Positions 34,805 to 44,096 of a stretch of DNA of 64,000 nucleotides are shown piece after piece. The stretch lies in assembly GCA_039985655.1 (NCBI GenBank), contig JBDWSF010000035.1:62001-126000 (forward strand), read 5' to 3'. The DNA is from Postechiella sp039985655 (GTDB lineage: Bacteria > Bacteroidota > Bacteroidia > Flavobacteriales > Flavobacteriaceae). The notes below the pieces were generated by a model that worked only from the letters and a program-made list of their open reading frames with translations, was not told the origin of the DNA and searched no databases. Both the position numbers and the translations under genes were made by a program. Within the stretch, counting starts at the first letter, position 1. The number at the start of each line of letters is the position of its first letter.

Positions 34805-35137
34805 ATGAACACACTTAGAAACAAAGTACAGTTGATTGGTAACTTAGGAAACGATCCAGAAATCATCAATCTTGAATCAGGAAAAACATTAGCCAAATTT
34901 AATATTGCGACTAATGAAAGCTACACCAATAATAAAGGTGAAAAAATTACAGATACACAATGGCATAATATAGTCGCTTGGGGAAAAACAGCTCAAATCA
35001 TTGAGAAGTATGTTACTAAAGGAAAGGAAGTTGCTATAGAAGGGAAACTAACATCTAGAAGTTATGACGATAAAGATGGTGTGAAACGTTATATCACCGA
35101 AGTGGTTTGCGGTGAGTTGCTAATGCTTGGGAAATAA
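34805..35137 (+). CDS. ssb: Short single-stranded DNA-binding protein
   Basis: 110 residues starting at the ATG at 34805; further upstream the frame contains no family sequence. An OB fold with VQLIGNLGNDPEI, KFNIATNESY, TQWHNIVAWGKTA and VAIEGKLTSRSY is complete. The protein ends LLMLGK directly after the fold, so it lacks the acidic DDIPF-like tail through which the main SSB recruits partners. It may be an auxiliary SSB. It is preceded by a 300-base region with no other gene. Confidence 0.92.
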   Translation: MNTLRNKVQLIGNLGNDPEIINLESGKTLAKFNIATNESYTNNKGEKITDTQWHNIVAWGKTAQIIEKYVTKGKEVAIEGKLTSRSYDDKDGVKRYITEVVCGELLMLGK

Positions 35138-35178
35138 ACCTTTTTTTGTCAATATCCCATAAATTACGTAAGTTTCAA

Positions 35179-35214
35179 AAACTCAAGGTTGAATTGAGCC
35201 TTGAGTTTTTTATT
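35179..35214 (+). terminator. Rho-independent terminator of ssb
   Basis: AAAACTCAAGG (35179-35189) pairs with CCTTGAGTTTT (35200-35210), an 11-bp stem with a 10-base loop and then TTTATTTT. Confidence 0.88.
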
Positions 35215-35242
35215 TTATAAGTATCCGTAATTAACTCCAATG

Positions 35243-35370
35243 TTACGTATCGTTTTTTTGTTCTTCCACATCTCTTGGAGATGTCATTTGATAAGTATGC
35301 TTATCCGCTTTAATATCGATTTGAGCTTTTATATGACCTTTTGATAAATTACTAAACGATATAGAATACT
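35243..35370 (-). pseudogene. Fragment of an unknown coding sequence
   Basis: On the minus strand the frame ending at 35243 reads like a protein C-terminus (KGHIKAQIDIKADKHTYQM, then TSPRDVEEQ and a stop) without a start codon, right after the stop of the 982-residue dehydrogenase. It is probably a leftover of a lost neighbour. I do not recognise it. Confidence 0.3.
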
Positions 35371-35382
35371 CTCGAAATGAAA

Positions 35383-38331
35383 TTAAGTTAGCGCTTCAAA
35401 TAAAGTTTCAATTGGATGCTCTGCTTTTCTATTTGTTCCGTCAAGTATTTGGTGTCTACAACTAGTGCCAGGTGCTACAATAGTAGCATCTGTTTTTCTT
35501 ATTGTTGGAAATAATACCAATTCTCCTATTTGCATGCTTAATTTATAATGTTCTTTTTCATATCCAAAAGAACCAGCCATACCACAACATCCAGATGGAA
35601 TTATTTGTACAGTATAGTTTTTTGGAAGTTTCAGCATTTGTTTTGTTTTGATGATATTAGATAAAGCTTTTTGATGACAATGGCCATGAAGCATTATATG
35701 TTTATGCTTTTTTGTAAATTGATTAGATGAGATATGTCCTTTTTCTATTTCATTAGCAATAAACTCATCTATTAAAAAAACATTTTCACTTAATGCTTTA
35801 GCTTTCACTTTATCCTTTACCAATAGAGGGTATTCATCTCTAAAACTTAAAATACATGATGGTTCAATTCCAATTAAAGGTGTTTCTTTAGAAATAATAG
35901 GACTAAAAATAGAAATATTTGTTTCAGCTAATTTTTGAGCCATTGACAAAAGCCCTTTTGAAATTGCAGCTCGCCCACTTTCTGGATGCTTTACCATTTC
36001 GACTTTATAGCCTAACTTTATTAATAATTTAATAGTTTTAATTCCAATACTCGAATCATTATAATTTGTAAACTCGTCACAAAATAAATAAACTTTTTTC
36101 TTAAATATATGCTCTTTTGTTAATGAATTTATATTTTGTTTGTACCATTTACGTAATGTGACCTTTTGTAAAAGAGGTAATGATCTTTTTTCAGAGACGC
36201 CTAGTGTTTGTTTAATAATTTTACTGATTAGTCCATTGCTTAAAATGAAATTAGTAATATTAGGAAAGACTGATCCAAATTTATTTAGCAGATTCAATTT
36301 TGCAAAAACTTTTGCTCTGAAGGGCACACCATTACTTTTATAGTATTGATGTAAAAACTCTGCCTTCATAGTTGATAAATTTACACTCGAAGGACATTCT
36401 GATGTACAACCTTTACAAGACAAACATAAATCCATAACGTCCTTTATTTCTTTATGATTAAAAGGGTTTTTGGCAGTGTCATTTGTTAAAAAAGTTCTTA
36501 ATGTATTAGCTCTAGCTCTAGTGGTGTCTTTTTCATCTCTTGTAGCCATGTAACTAGGGCACATCGTTCCTCCAGATAATGGTAGTTTTCTGCAATCTCC
36601 TGCTCCATTACATTTTTCAGCTAATTTTAAAATACCTCCCGTATCTGAGAAATCCATAATGGTCTCAATTTCTTGGTAAGGTTTTATTGAGTTTACTCGC
36701 AAAGAAGTATCCATCGCGGGAGAATCCACTATTTTTCCAGGGTTAAAAATATTATCTTTATCCCAAGTTTCTTTAATTCTTCTAAATAGTTGGTAGTTTT
36801 CTTCGCCAACCATCATGGGTATAAATTCTCCTCTTAATCTACCATCTCCATGTTCTCCACTCAACGAACCTTTATATTTTTTTACTAGTTTAGCCATTTC
36901 TTTAGAAATAGTTCTAAACTCTTCTAGCCCTTCTTTCGTTTTTAAATTTATTAAAGGGCGTAGGTGAATTTCTCCCGCTCCTGCATGCGCATAGTAAACA
37001 CTTTTTTGATTGAATTTAGTGAGTAATTTTTCAAAATCTGAAATGTAATCAACCAAATCATCTAATGCTACAGCTGTATCCTCAATACATGTTACAGCCT
37101 TTTTATCTCCTGTTATATTTGACAATAAACCTAATCCAGCTTTTCTTAAAGACCATACTTTCTGAGTGTTTGGGGCAACGATTTTCGAATAAGCATATCC
37201 CAATTTTTGCTCTTTTAAATTATCAATCATTATCTCTGCTAAATCCATAGCTTCGCTAACGGTATCACCTCTAAATTCAACAATAAGAACCGCTTTTGGG
37301 TCTCCTTTAATAAAATAACGATTTTTATCTTGTTCGATATTACCTTTTGTGCAATCTAAAATAGTTTTATCTATCAACTCACAAGCCGTTGGATTGTGTT
37401 TCATAACTATAGGTGTCCCTTTCATGCTATCAGTAATCGATTCAAAATGAATGGCCACAATAACATCATGTAATTTAGGTAATGGATCTATATGTAATTT
37501 TATTTCAGTAGTAAACGCTAATGTCCCTTCAGAACCGCATAATAATTTAGAGAAGTTAAAATTGGGTGTTTCATCAAAAAGGTTCGCCTTTTCAAAAGGC
37601 TTGGTTTTTAACAAATAATCAACTGCATAACCCGTATTTCTACGATGAATAGTTGGTTTTGGAAAGCAATCAATTATATTTTGCTTTATTTCCTTTTTGA
37701 TTAATTCGTTATATATATGGTTGTATATCTTTCCTTCTAAATTTTGTTTTTTGCGTTTTTTATTAAAATCAATGATATCAATTTCTTTAAAAACAGCTTC
37801 TGTGCCATCACTTAAAATTGTTTTTAGCTCTAACGTATGCTCTCTTGTTGTACCATAAACAATAGATGTCGAACCACTTGAGTTATTTCCAACCATTCCG
37901 CCAATCATCGCTCTGTTGGCAGTAGAGGTAATAGGACTAAAAAAATAACCATAGGGTTTTAAAAATTGATTTAATTCGTCTCGAATTACACCAGGTTGAA
38001 CGCAGATCCAACCTTCCTTTTGATTAAAATCGAGAATTTTATTAAAATATTTAGAGACATCAACCACAATTCCATTCCCTACACATTGTCCAGCTAATGA
38101 TGTTCCAGCCGTTCTAGGAATAAGAGATGTTTTATGCTTTTTAGCAAAGGCAATAAGTGTTTTTATATCTCGGGTGGTTTTTGGTAATGCTACAGCAAGT
38201 GGCATTTCTTGATATACAGAAGCATCTGTCGAATACAAGGTGCGGAGTAGGGTGTCATAAAATAATTCACCATCAAGTTGGTTTTTTAATGATTTGAGAG
38301 GTGATGATAATATGTCTGTGTTTAAAAGCAA
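35383..38331 (-). CDS. FAD- and Fe-S-containing 2-hydroxyacid dehydrogenase (YdiJ / D-2-hydroxyglutarate dehydrogenase type)
   Basis: 982 residues, the length of the fused YdiJ/DLD group. An FAD-binding domain (about 38-250) has PRTAGTSLAGQCVGNGIVVD and GGMVGNNSSGSTSIVYG. The FAD-linked oxidase C-terminal domain (about 265-540) ends with HGDGRLRGEFIPM. Iron-sulfur Cys clusters are at about 595-615 (CNGAGDCRKLP) and 655-670 (CLSCKGCTSECPS). Cys/Gly-rich CCG-type motifs (HGHCHQKAL, GCCGMAGSFGYE) close the protein. YdiJ-type enzymes oxidise D-2-hydroxyglutarate to 2-oxoglutarate. It is divergent from the DUF1338 gene, which makes D-2-hydroxyglutarate; this supports the assignment. Confidence 0.85.
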   Translation of the reverse strand: MLLNTDILSSPLKSLKNQLDGELFYDTLLRTLYSTDASVYQEMPLAVALPKTTRDIKTLIAFAKKHKTSLIPRTAGTSLAGQCVGNGIVVDVSKYFNKILDFNQKEGWICVQPGVIRDELNQFLKPYGYFFSPITSTANRAMIGGMVGNNSSGSTSIVYGTTREHTLELKTILSDGTEAVFKEIDIIDFNKKRKKQNLEGKIYNHIYNELIKKEIKQNIIDCFPKPTIHRRNTGYAVDYLLKTKPFEKANLFDETPNFNFSKLLCGSEGTLAFTTEIKLHIDPLPKLHDVIVAIHFESITDSMKGTPIVMKHNPTACELIDKTILDCTKGNIEQDKNRYFIKGDPKAVLIVEFRGDTVSEAMDLAEIMIDNLKEQKLGYAYSKIVAPNTQKVWSLRKAGLGLLSNITGDKKAVTCIEDTAVALDDLVDYISDFEKLLTKFNQKSVYYAHAGAGEIHLRPLINLKTKEGLEEFRTISKEMAKLVKKYKGSLSGEHGDGRLRGEFIPMMVGEENYQLFRRIKETWDKDNIFNPGKIVDSPAMDTSLRVNSIKPYQEIETIMDFSDTGGILKLAEKCNGAGDCRKLPLSGGTMCPSYMATRDEKDTTRARANTLRTFLTNDTAKNPFNHKEIKDVMDLCLSCKGCTSECPSSVNLSTMKAEFLHQYYKSNGVPFRAKVFAKLNLLNKFGSVFPNITNFILSNGLISKIIKQTLGVSEKRSLPLLQKVTLRKWYKQNINSLTKEHIFKKKVYLFCDEFTNYNDSSIGIKTIKLLIKLGYKVEMVKHPESGRAAISKGLLSMAQKLAETNISIFSPIISKETPLIGIEPSCILSFRDEYPLLVKDKVKAKALSENVFLIDEFIANEIEKGHISSNQFTKKHKHIMLHGHCHQKALSNIIKTKQMLKLPKNYTVQIIPSGCCGMAGSFGYEKEHYKLSMQIGELVLFPTIRKTDATIVAPGTSCRHQILDGTNRKAEHPIETLFEALT

Positions 38332-38498
38332 TATTCGATGATGTGTTATATTGTATTTGTAATTGTGTAAATATATGAATATTTAATTTTTTTATTTAAA
38401 AATAAGTTATATTTATTTTTATTTAAAAAAATATGTTAGATTCGCTTTAGGAATATTGAAAAAATGTCAGAAACACATAAATTAAACTCAATCGATTC

Positions 38499-39392
38499 AT
38501 GAAAGTATTAGAAGAAGTTTTAAATAGGTTAATGAAAAAGTACAGAGAAAAAGTGTCTGACGTCCCTTTAATAAGTAAGGCATTAATAGAGTATGGTATT
38601 ATTAAAAAAGAGAGTGATATTGAAAATGACCATATAGCATTTCGCACCATGGGTTTGCCTCAACTAGGGATTAAATCTTTTGAGAAAATTTTTCTTCATT
38701 ACGGTTATACAGCTAAGGAAACGTATTTTTTTGAACAAAAAAAAATTAAAGCTCGATGGTATGCACCTCCTAAAGATTGTTTTCCTAGAATTTTTATAAG
38801 CGAACTACAGGTTGAGAGTTTTCCTGAAGAAATACAGGATATTATAAAGTCTTATACGTATGAGGTTGAAACGGATCCAGTTGATAGTATTGACTTAAAT
38901 AATCCAAATGAAGTAGATGATTTTTTACATCATGCACTATGGAGAATACCCACATCTAGTGATTATAACAAATTGCTCGCAGAAAGTGAATATGCTGCTT
39001 GGGTAATATATAATAGATATTATTTAAATCATTATACAATAAATGTTGACAACCTTCCTGAGGGCTATAATACTTTAAAGAAATTTAATTCTTTTTTAGA
39101 ATCTATAAATGTTTTACTGAGTGATGCTGGGGGTGTTATAAAACAAAGTAAAGATGGATTATTATTACAGAGCGCTTCAGTTTCAGAATTGTGTGAAGCC
39201 ACCTTTTCTGATGGGGATCAATTTAGTATTTCAGGTAGTTATGTAGAATTTGCTGAAAGAAGAGTGTTACCAGAATTTAAGCATTTACCAAAGAATGAGA
39301 TAAAAAGAGAGCACAGAAGAGAAGGTTTTGAAACTGCTAATGCAGATAAAATTTTTGAAAGCACTTTTACAAGTCAAACTAATAGAAAATAA
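38499..39392 (+). CDS. DUF1338-family 2-oxoadipate dioxygenase/decarboxylase (HglS-type)
   Basis: 297 residues, somewhat shorter than Pseudomonas HglS (about 460) but in the range of shorter Bacteroidota members. The N-terminus has the metal/substrate His and Arg in NDHIAFRTMG, and later SYVEFAERR carries the acidic ligand. The family converts 2-oxoadipate with O2 to D-2-hydroxyglutarate in lysine breakdown. It starts 167 bases from the divergent YdiJ-type gene and is 9 bases before a dehydrogenase gene. Confidence 0.82.
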   Translation: MKVLEEVLNRLMKKYREKVSDVPLISKALIEYGIIKKESDIENDHIAFRTMGLPQLGIKSFEKIFLHYGYTAKETYFFEQKKIKARWYAPPKDCFPRIFISELQVESFPEEIQDIIKSYTYEVETDPVDSIDLNNPNEVDDFLHHALWRIPTSSDYNKLLAESEYAAWVIYNRYYLNHYTINVDNLPEGYNTLKKFNSFLESINVLLSDAGGVIKQSKDGLLLQSASVSELCEATFSDGDQFSISGSYVEFAERRVLPEFKHLPKNEIKREHRREGFETANADKIFESTFTSQTNRK

Positions 39393-39401
39393 ATTTTAAC
39401 A

Positions 39402-40460
39402 ATGAAGAAAGTATTAACATTAGGTCTAGGTAAAGTAGGGACTTTAGTAGGTATATTATTAAGTGAAAAATATGAAGTAACTGGGGTAGACCATCAAAAA
39501 CCGCATTATGAGTTTGAGATGCCGTTTACAGTAATAGAAGGAGACGTTACTGATTTATCATTTATGAATAAACTTATAGAAGAAAATGACGCAGTAGTAT
39601 CTGCTCTACCATATTTTCTTAATAAAGAAATTGCAAAAATTGCTTACGATAGAGGAGTTCATTATTTCGATTTAACTGAAGATGTTGAAACAACGAACTA
39701 CATAAGAAACTTAGGGGAAACAGCTACATCAGTGATGGCTCCTCAATGTGGTTTAGCACCAGGTGTTATTGGTATTATAGGCGCTCATCTAGCAAAAGAC
39801 TTTACCAAATTAAGAGATATTGAGTTGCGAGTAGGTGCGTTACCAAAATACCCAAACGGTAATATGGCATATTCATTCACTTGGTCGCCAGAAGGCGTTG
39901 TTAACGAATATATTAACGATGCGGAAGCTATTCATAATGGGCAACGAAAAATGGTGACATCTCTTGAAGGTGTTGAATATATTAATATTGAAGGAAGAGA
40001 ATTTGAAGCTTTTACAACATCAGGAGGACTAGGCACTATGTGTGAAACTTATGAAGGGAAAGTTGACACGCTAAATTATAAATCAATTAGATATCCAGGG
40101 CATGGAAAACTAATGAAGTTTTTGATTCATGAATTGATTTTAAAAGATGATAAAAAAGCGCTTACAGAAATTTTAAAAAATGCTAAGCCTCCTGTAAATG
40201 AAGATGTCGTTTATATATATGCTGTAGTAGAAGGTTGGGAAGGAGGAAAATTATCTAGAAGTGAATTTTATAAAGCTTACTCTCCAATGACTATAAATGG
40301 AAATGAATGGAGAGCTATTTCATGGACTACTGCCGCTTCATTAGCTGCTGTCGTAGAAATGGTAGACAATGGGGAATTACCATCAAAAGGATTTATAAAA
40401 CAAGAAGATATACCGTTTGATGCATTTCTTGAAACAAGTTTTGGAAAACTATACAATTAA
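39402..40460 (+). CDS. Saccharopine dehydrogenase / lysine-6-dehydrogenase-like protein
   Basis: 352 residues. Rossmann dinucleotide-binding motif GLGKVGTLVG at 7-16 with the acidic GVDHQ after the second strand, then APQCGLAPGVIGIIGAHL, the substrate-domain motif of saccharopine and lysine dehydrogenases. Either glutamate-forming saccharopine dehydrogenase or lysine 6-dehydrogenase would make 2-aminoadipate semialdehyde from lysine, upstream of the two other enzymes here. 9 bases separate it from the DUF1338 gene, so an operon. Confidence 0.8.
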   Translation: MKKVLTLGLGKVGTLVGILLSEKYEVTGVDHQKPHYEFEMPFTVIEGDVTDLSFMNKLIEENDAVVSALPYFLNKEIAKIAYDRGVHYFDLTEDVETTNYIRNLGETATSVMAPQCGLAPGVIGIIGAHLAKDFTKLRDIELRVGALPKYPNGNMAYSFTWSPEGVVNEYINDAEAIHNGQRKMVTSLEGVEYINIEGREFEAFTTSGGLGTMCETYEGKVDTLNYKSIRYPGHGKLMKFLIHELILKDDKKALTEILKNAKPPVNEDVVYIYAVVEGWEGGKLSRSEFYKAYSPMTINGNEWRAISWTTAASLAAVVEMVDNGELPSKGFIKQEDIPFDAFLETSFGKLYN

Positions 40461-40585
40461 GCACTAAATAAAAAATTAGCGAAATAGTAGTATCTGTGCT
40501 TTTATTTTTTTTTGAGCTAAGTGTTTATAGTTTGTGGATAAGACCTGAAAAGGGAATATTCTAAAAAAGTAATGATTAAGAAAAT

Positions 40586-40672
40586 GGGTAACACCACTTC
40601 AAACAAAGGGGAGTATCTAACTCAAGACAGTGATAACTATTCTGAGTTAGATATGAACATCGTTACCTTTTT
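40586..40672 (+). other. Structured hairpin in the intergenic region before the lrp gene
   Basis: Outer arms GGTAAC (40587) and GTTACC (40667) enclose a perfect 11-bp stem TATCTAACTCA (40614-40624) / TGAGTTAGATA (40643-40653), followed by CTTTTTC. It may be a terminator of the lysine-related operon or a structured RNA. It lies in a 326-base gap (40461-40786) with no gene. Confidence 0.5.
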
Positions 40673-40760
40673 CTAACACTTGATTTTTAATATATTTTTG
40701 AGATTGTATTTTCATCTTCAAAACTTTAAAGAAAACGAATAGTTTAGTTGAGCAATAAAT

Positions 40761-40768
40761 TACATTTG
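40761..40768 (+). promoter_or_regulatory. Candidate -7 box of the Lrp-type regulator gene
   Basis: TACATTTG matches TAnnTTTG, 18 bases before the ATG at 40787, which supports that start over an in-frame TTG at 40748 lying upstream of the box. Confidence 0.5.
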
Positions 40769-40786
40769 CATTATAAAATATATCAT

Positions 40787-41239
40787 ATGCAAGAAATTGA
40801 CGAATTCGACAAGAAGATTCTTGAACTTTTAGACAAAGACGGAAGAATCCCTTTTTTAAGTATTGCTAAAAAATTAGATATTTCTAATACCATGGCTCAC
40901 CAAAGGGTTTCTAAATTAATAGATAATGGAGTCATCGAATCTATTAGACCAATATTGAACGAAAAAAAAGTAGGTTACGATTTAGGGGCTTTTACAGGAA
41001 TCACCTTGGAAAAAGATTATGTACATGACGAGGTTATTGAAGCTTTAAAAAAAATACCTGAAATAACGGAGTGTTATTTCATTGCTGGAGATTTTACTTT
41101 TTTTGTTAGAATAGTAGCGAAAAATAGTGATGATTTGAGACATTTACTATATCAAAAAATAGATAAGATTCCTGGAGTGTATAAAACAGTTTCTATGATT
41201 GATTTAGGTTGCGCTTTTAAAAGAAATATAATTTTATAA
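40787..41239 (+). CDS. Lrp/AsnC-family transcription regulator
   Basis: 150 residues from the ATG at 40787. N-terminal winged helix-turn-helix (DEFDKKILELLDKDGRIPF, SIAKKLDISNTMAHQRVSKL), then the AsnC effector-binding domain (TGITLEKDY to the C-terminus). Such proteins sense amino acids, and its position after lysine-breakdown genes makes lysine or a pathway intermediate a reasonable effector. No operator is recognised. Confidence 0.9.
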   Translation: MQEIDEFDKKILELLDKDGRIPFLSIAKKLDISNTMAHQRVSKLIDNGVIESIRPILNEKKVGYDLGAFTGITLEKDYVHDEVIEALKKIPEITECYFIAGDFTFFVRIVAKNSDDLRHLLYQKIDKIPGVYKTVSMIDLGCAFKRNIIL

Positions 41240-41387
41240 AAATATATTTTAAATTAGAATTAAATCTCGAGTATGGTAGGGGATTAGATTAAATCGAATC
41301 TTTCGTTCCGCATTAAATTATCAATTAAAATAAAGTATAAAAATCGATTTAAACGATTATAAATTTTCTTCAATAATTACTTTACAC

Positions 41388-42956
41388 CTAAGCCTTATTT
41401 TTCACATGATCCCTATTAAAGAAACCGCCTTTATTTTCTTTTCTAGCCATAGATTGTGTGATTATTAAATAGGCAACATTTACCATATTTCTTAACTCAC
41501 ACAAAGAGGTTGTTATTTTAGATGTTTTATAAAAATCTTCGACTTCGGTATAAATTAAATCCAATCGTTTTTTTGCACTTATAAGCCGATTATCGCTTCT
41601 CACAATCCCAACATAATCGCGCATTAACGCTTGCAATTCTTTTAAATTATGTTGAATAATGATATGTTCTTCTGGAATTACAGTGCCTTCATCATTCCAT
41701 TTCGGAATATTTAACTTCGAAGTTTTTAATGGGTTTTCACAATGATATTTAAAAATTTCATGTGAATAGACCATGGCTTCTAACAGCGAGTTTGATGCTA
41801 GCCTATTGGCGCCATGCAATCCTGTTTTTGTACATTCTCCACAAGCAAACAGGTTTTCAATAGAGGTTTTGCCATCCATATCAACATCAATACCGCCGCA
41901 TAAATAATGAGATGCAGGTACAACAGGTATCCAATCGGTTTCAATATTAATATGATTATCTAAGCAGTGTTTGTATATGTTAGGGAAATGTGCTTTAAAA
42001 CCTTCTATTTCTAGATGTGTACAATCTAGAAATACATGGGTTTCTCCATATTTTTTAAGTTCGTTATCTATACTCTGCGATACAATATCTCTAGAGGCTA
42101 ATTCTGCACGATCATCATAATCGGGCATAAAACGATAGCCTTTTTGGTTTCGTAAATAAGCGCCATAGCCTCTAACGGCTTCCGATATTAAAAATGAAGA
42201 ACGTCCGCCTCTTACATCGTATAAGGCTGTTGGATGAAATTGAATGAATTCCATATCGGAAATTCTAGTTTTTGCACGATATGCCATCGCTATACCATCT
42301 CCAGTAGCAACAGTAGGATTTGTGGTATGTCCATAAACGCGACCAATACCTCCTGAGGCTAATAATGTCGCATCAGATTTTATGGTGATCGTCTTATTCA
42401 ATTTTTGATCTAAAACATAAGCGCCATAACATGTTTTATTCGTAGCCTTTGAATCTTTTAAATGGTGATCTGTAATTAAATCTATAGCATAATGATGAGG
42501 TAGCATGTCAATATTTGGTAATCGACGCACTTGCTCTAACAAGGTGCGTTCAATTTCGTAACCTGTAATATCTTTATGATGAACAATACGATATGCAGAA
42601 TGTCCGCCTTCTTTTCCTAGATCGAAATTACCATTCGCATCCTTATCAAAGTTAGCACCCCAAAGTAATAGTTCTTTTAATCGTGCAGGACCTTTTTCAA
42701 CAACCATCTTAACAACGGCTTCATTACAAAGTCCGTCTCCAGCGATTAAAGTGTCTTTTATATGTTTTTCAAATGAATCTTTATCTTGATCTAAAACAAT
42801 AGAAACTCCGCCTTGCGCATATTTAGTGTTAGATTCTTCTTCGGTAGATTTAGTAACGATAACCACTTTTCTTTCAGGAAATTTCTCAGCTATTTTCACA
42901 GCAAAAGTTAAACCCGCGATACCAGATCCTATGACTAAATAATTTGTGTTAATCAT
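41388..42956 (-). CDS. nadB: L-aspartate oxidase
   Basis: 522 residues. FAD-binding GSGIAGLTFAVKIA at the N-terminus; the succinate-dehydrogenase-like core has KYAQGGVS, ALLASGGIGRVYGHTTNP-type residues (LASGGIGRVYG), FIQFHPTALYD, GECTKTGLHGANRLASNSLL. It oxidises aspartate to iminoaspartate, the first step of NAD synthesis. It lies one base downstream of nadA on the same strand. Confidence 0.96.
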   Translation of the reverse strand: MINTNYLVIGSGIAGLTFAVKIAEKFPERKVVIVTKSTEEESNTKYAQGGVSIVLDQDKDSFEKHIKDTLIAGDGLCNEAVVKMVVEKGPARLKELLLWGANFDKDANGNFDLGKEGGHSAYRIVHHKDITGYEIERTLLEQVRRLPNIDMLPHHYAIDLITDHHLKDSKATNKTCYGAYVLDQKLNKTITIKSDATLLASGGIGRVYGHTTNPTVATGDGIAMAYRAKTRISDMEFIQFHPTALYDVRGGRSSFLISEAVRGYGAYLRNQKGYRFMPDYDDRAELASRDIVSQSIDNELKKYGETHVFLDCTHLEIEGFKAHFPNIYKHCLDNHINIETDWIPVVPASHYLCGGIDVDMDGKTSIENLFACGECTKTGLHGANRLASNSLLEAMVYSHEIFKYHCENPLKTSKLNIPKWNDEGTVIPEEHIIIQHNLKELQALMRDYVGIVRSDNRLISAKKRLDLIYTEVEDFYKTSKITTSLCELRNMVNVAYLIITQSMARKENKGGFFNRDHVKNKA

Positions 42957-42957
42957 T

Positions 42958-43884
42958 TTATTTTGAAAGTTCTAACATACGTTCTATTGGTAATAAAGCA
43001 CGTTTTCTTATCGTTTCTGGCACATCAATTTGTGGCGATTCGTTAAGTAAACAATCGTGTAGTTTTTGAAGTGTATTCATTTTCATGAAATGACATTCAC
43101 TACACGCACAGGTATTATCTTCTTTCGCTGGCGCAGGAACCAATTCTGTATTTGGCATTTCTTCTTGCATTTTATGTAAAATACCAGCTTCGGTAGCAAC
43201 AATAAATTTTTGCTCAGCGTGTTCTTTTACATAATTAATCATACCAGAAGTGGAACCAATATAAGTTGCCGTATCTAAAATATGCGTCTCAGATTCTGGG
43301 TGAGCAATGATCTTATGATCTGGGTGTTTTTTATGCAGCTCTATTAATTTATCGATAGAAAAGGCTTCGTGTACGATACAGCTGCCATCCCAAAGTAGCA
43401 TATCTCTCCCTGTTTCTTTTATAATATAAGCGCCTAAATTCTTGTCTGGAGCAAATATAATAGGTGTTTCTTTTGGTATAGATTCTACTATTTTTAGTGC
43501 GTTTGATGACGTACAAACAATGTCGCTTAACGCTTTAATTTCGGCAGAACAGTTTACATAAGTAATCACAACGTGATCTGGATGCTTATTTGTGAATTCT
43601 GCGAATAAATCTGGCGGACAAGAATCTGCCAAAGAACATCCCGCCTTTAAATCTGGTAACACAACCGTTTTGTCTGGGCTTAAAATTTTAGCGGTTTCGG
43701 CCATAAAGTGGACGCCTGCAAAAACAATCATATCAGCATCTGTTTCTGCTGCTTTCTGAGACAAACCTAAGCTGTCACCTACATAATCTGCAATATCCTG
43801 TATCTCGGGAACTTGATAATAATGTGCTAAAATTATCGCGTTTTTTTCTTCCTTAAGACGTTTTATTTCTTGTACTAAATCCAT
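42958..43884 (-). CDS. nadA: Quinolinate synthase
   Basis: 308 residues. Three NadA-type domains with YQVPEIQDIADYVGDSL, MAETAKILSPDKTVVLPD, and the [4Fe-4S] cysteines in GCSLADSCPP, TYVNCSAE/VCTSSNA and CACSECHFMKMN. It condenses iminoaspartate with dihydroxyacetone phosphate to quinolinate. It is first in the nadA-nadB operon. Confidence 0.96.
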   Translation of the reverse strand: MDLVQEIKRLKEEKNAIILAHYYQVPEIQDIADYVGDSLGLSQKAAETDADMIVFAGVHFMAETAKILSPDKTVVLPDLKAGCSLADSCPPDLFAEFTNKHPDHVVITYVNCSAEIKALSDIVCTSSNALKIVESIPKETPIIFAPDKNLGAYIIKETGRDMLLWDGSCIVHEAFSIDKLIELHKKHPDHKIIAHPESETHILDTATYIGSTSGMINYVKEHAEQKFIVATEAGILHKMQEEMPNTELVPAPAKEDNTCACSECHFMKMNTLQKLHDCLLNESPQIDVPETIRKRALLPIERMLELSK

Positions 43885-44096
43885 TTTAATTCGTGTTTAT
43901 TAGTCAACATACAAATAGCGTGCCTATGTAATTAACTGTAAAGTACAAATATCTTAATTAAAATGTGTATTGGAATGCGATTATCCTAAAAAAAGCATAC
44001 TAATAAAATACCCTCAGTCTTTTTCTGAAATTTTTAAACTATTGTTAAGTAAATGCTTAAATAATTAATAAAAAAGAAAAAGGGTTTATCTATTTG

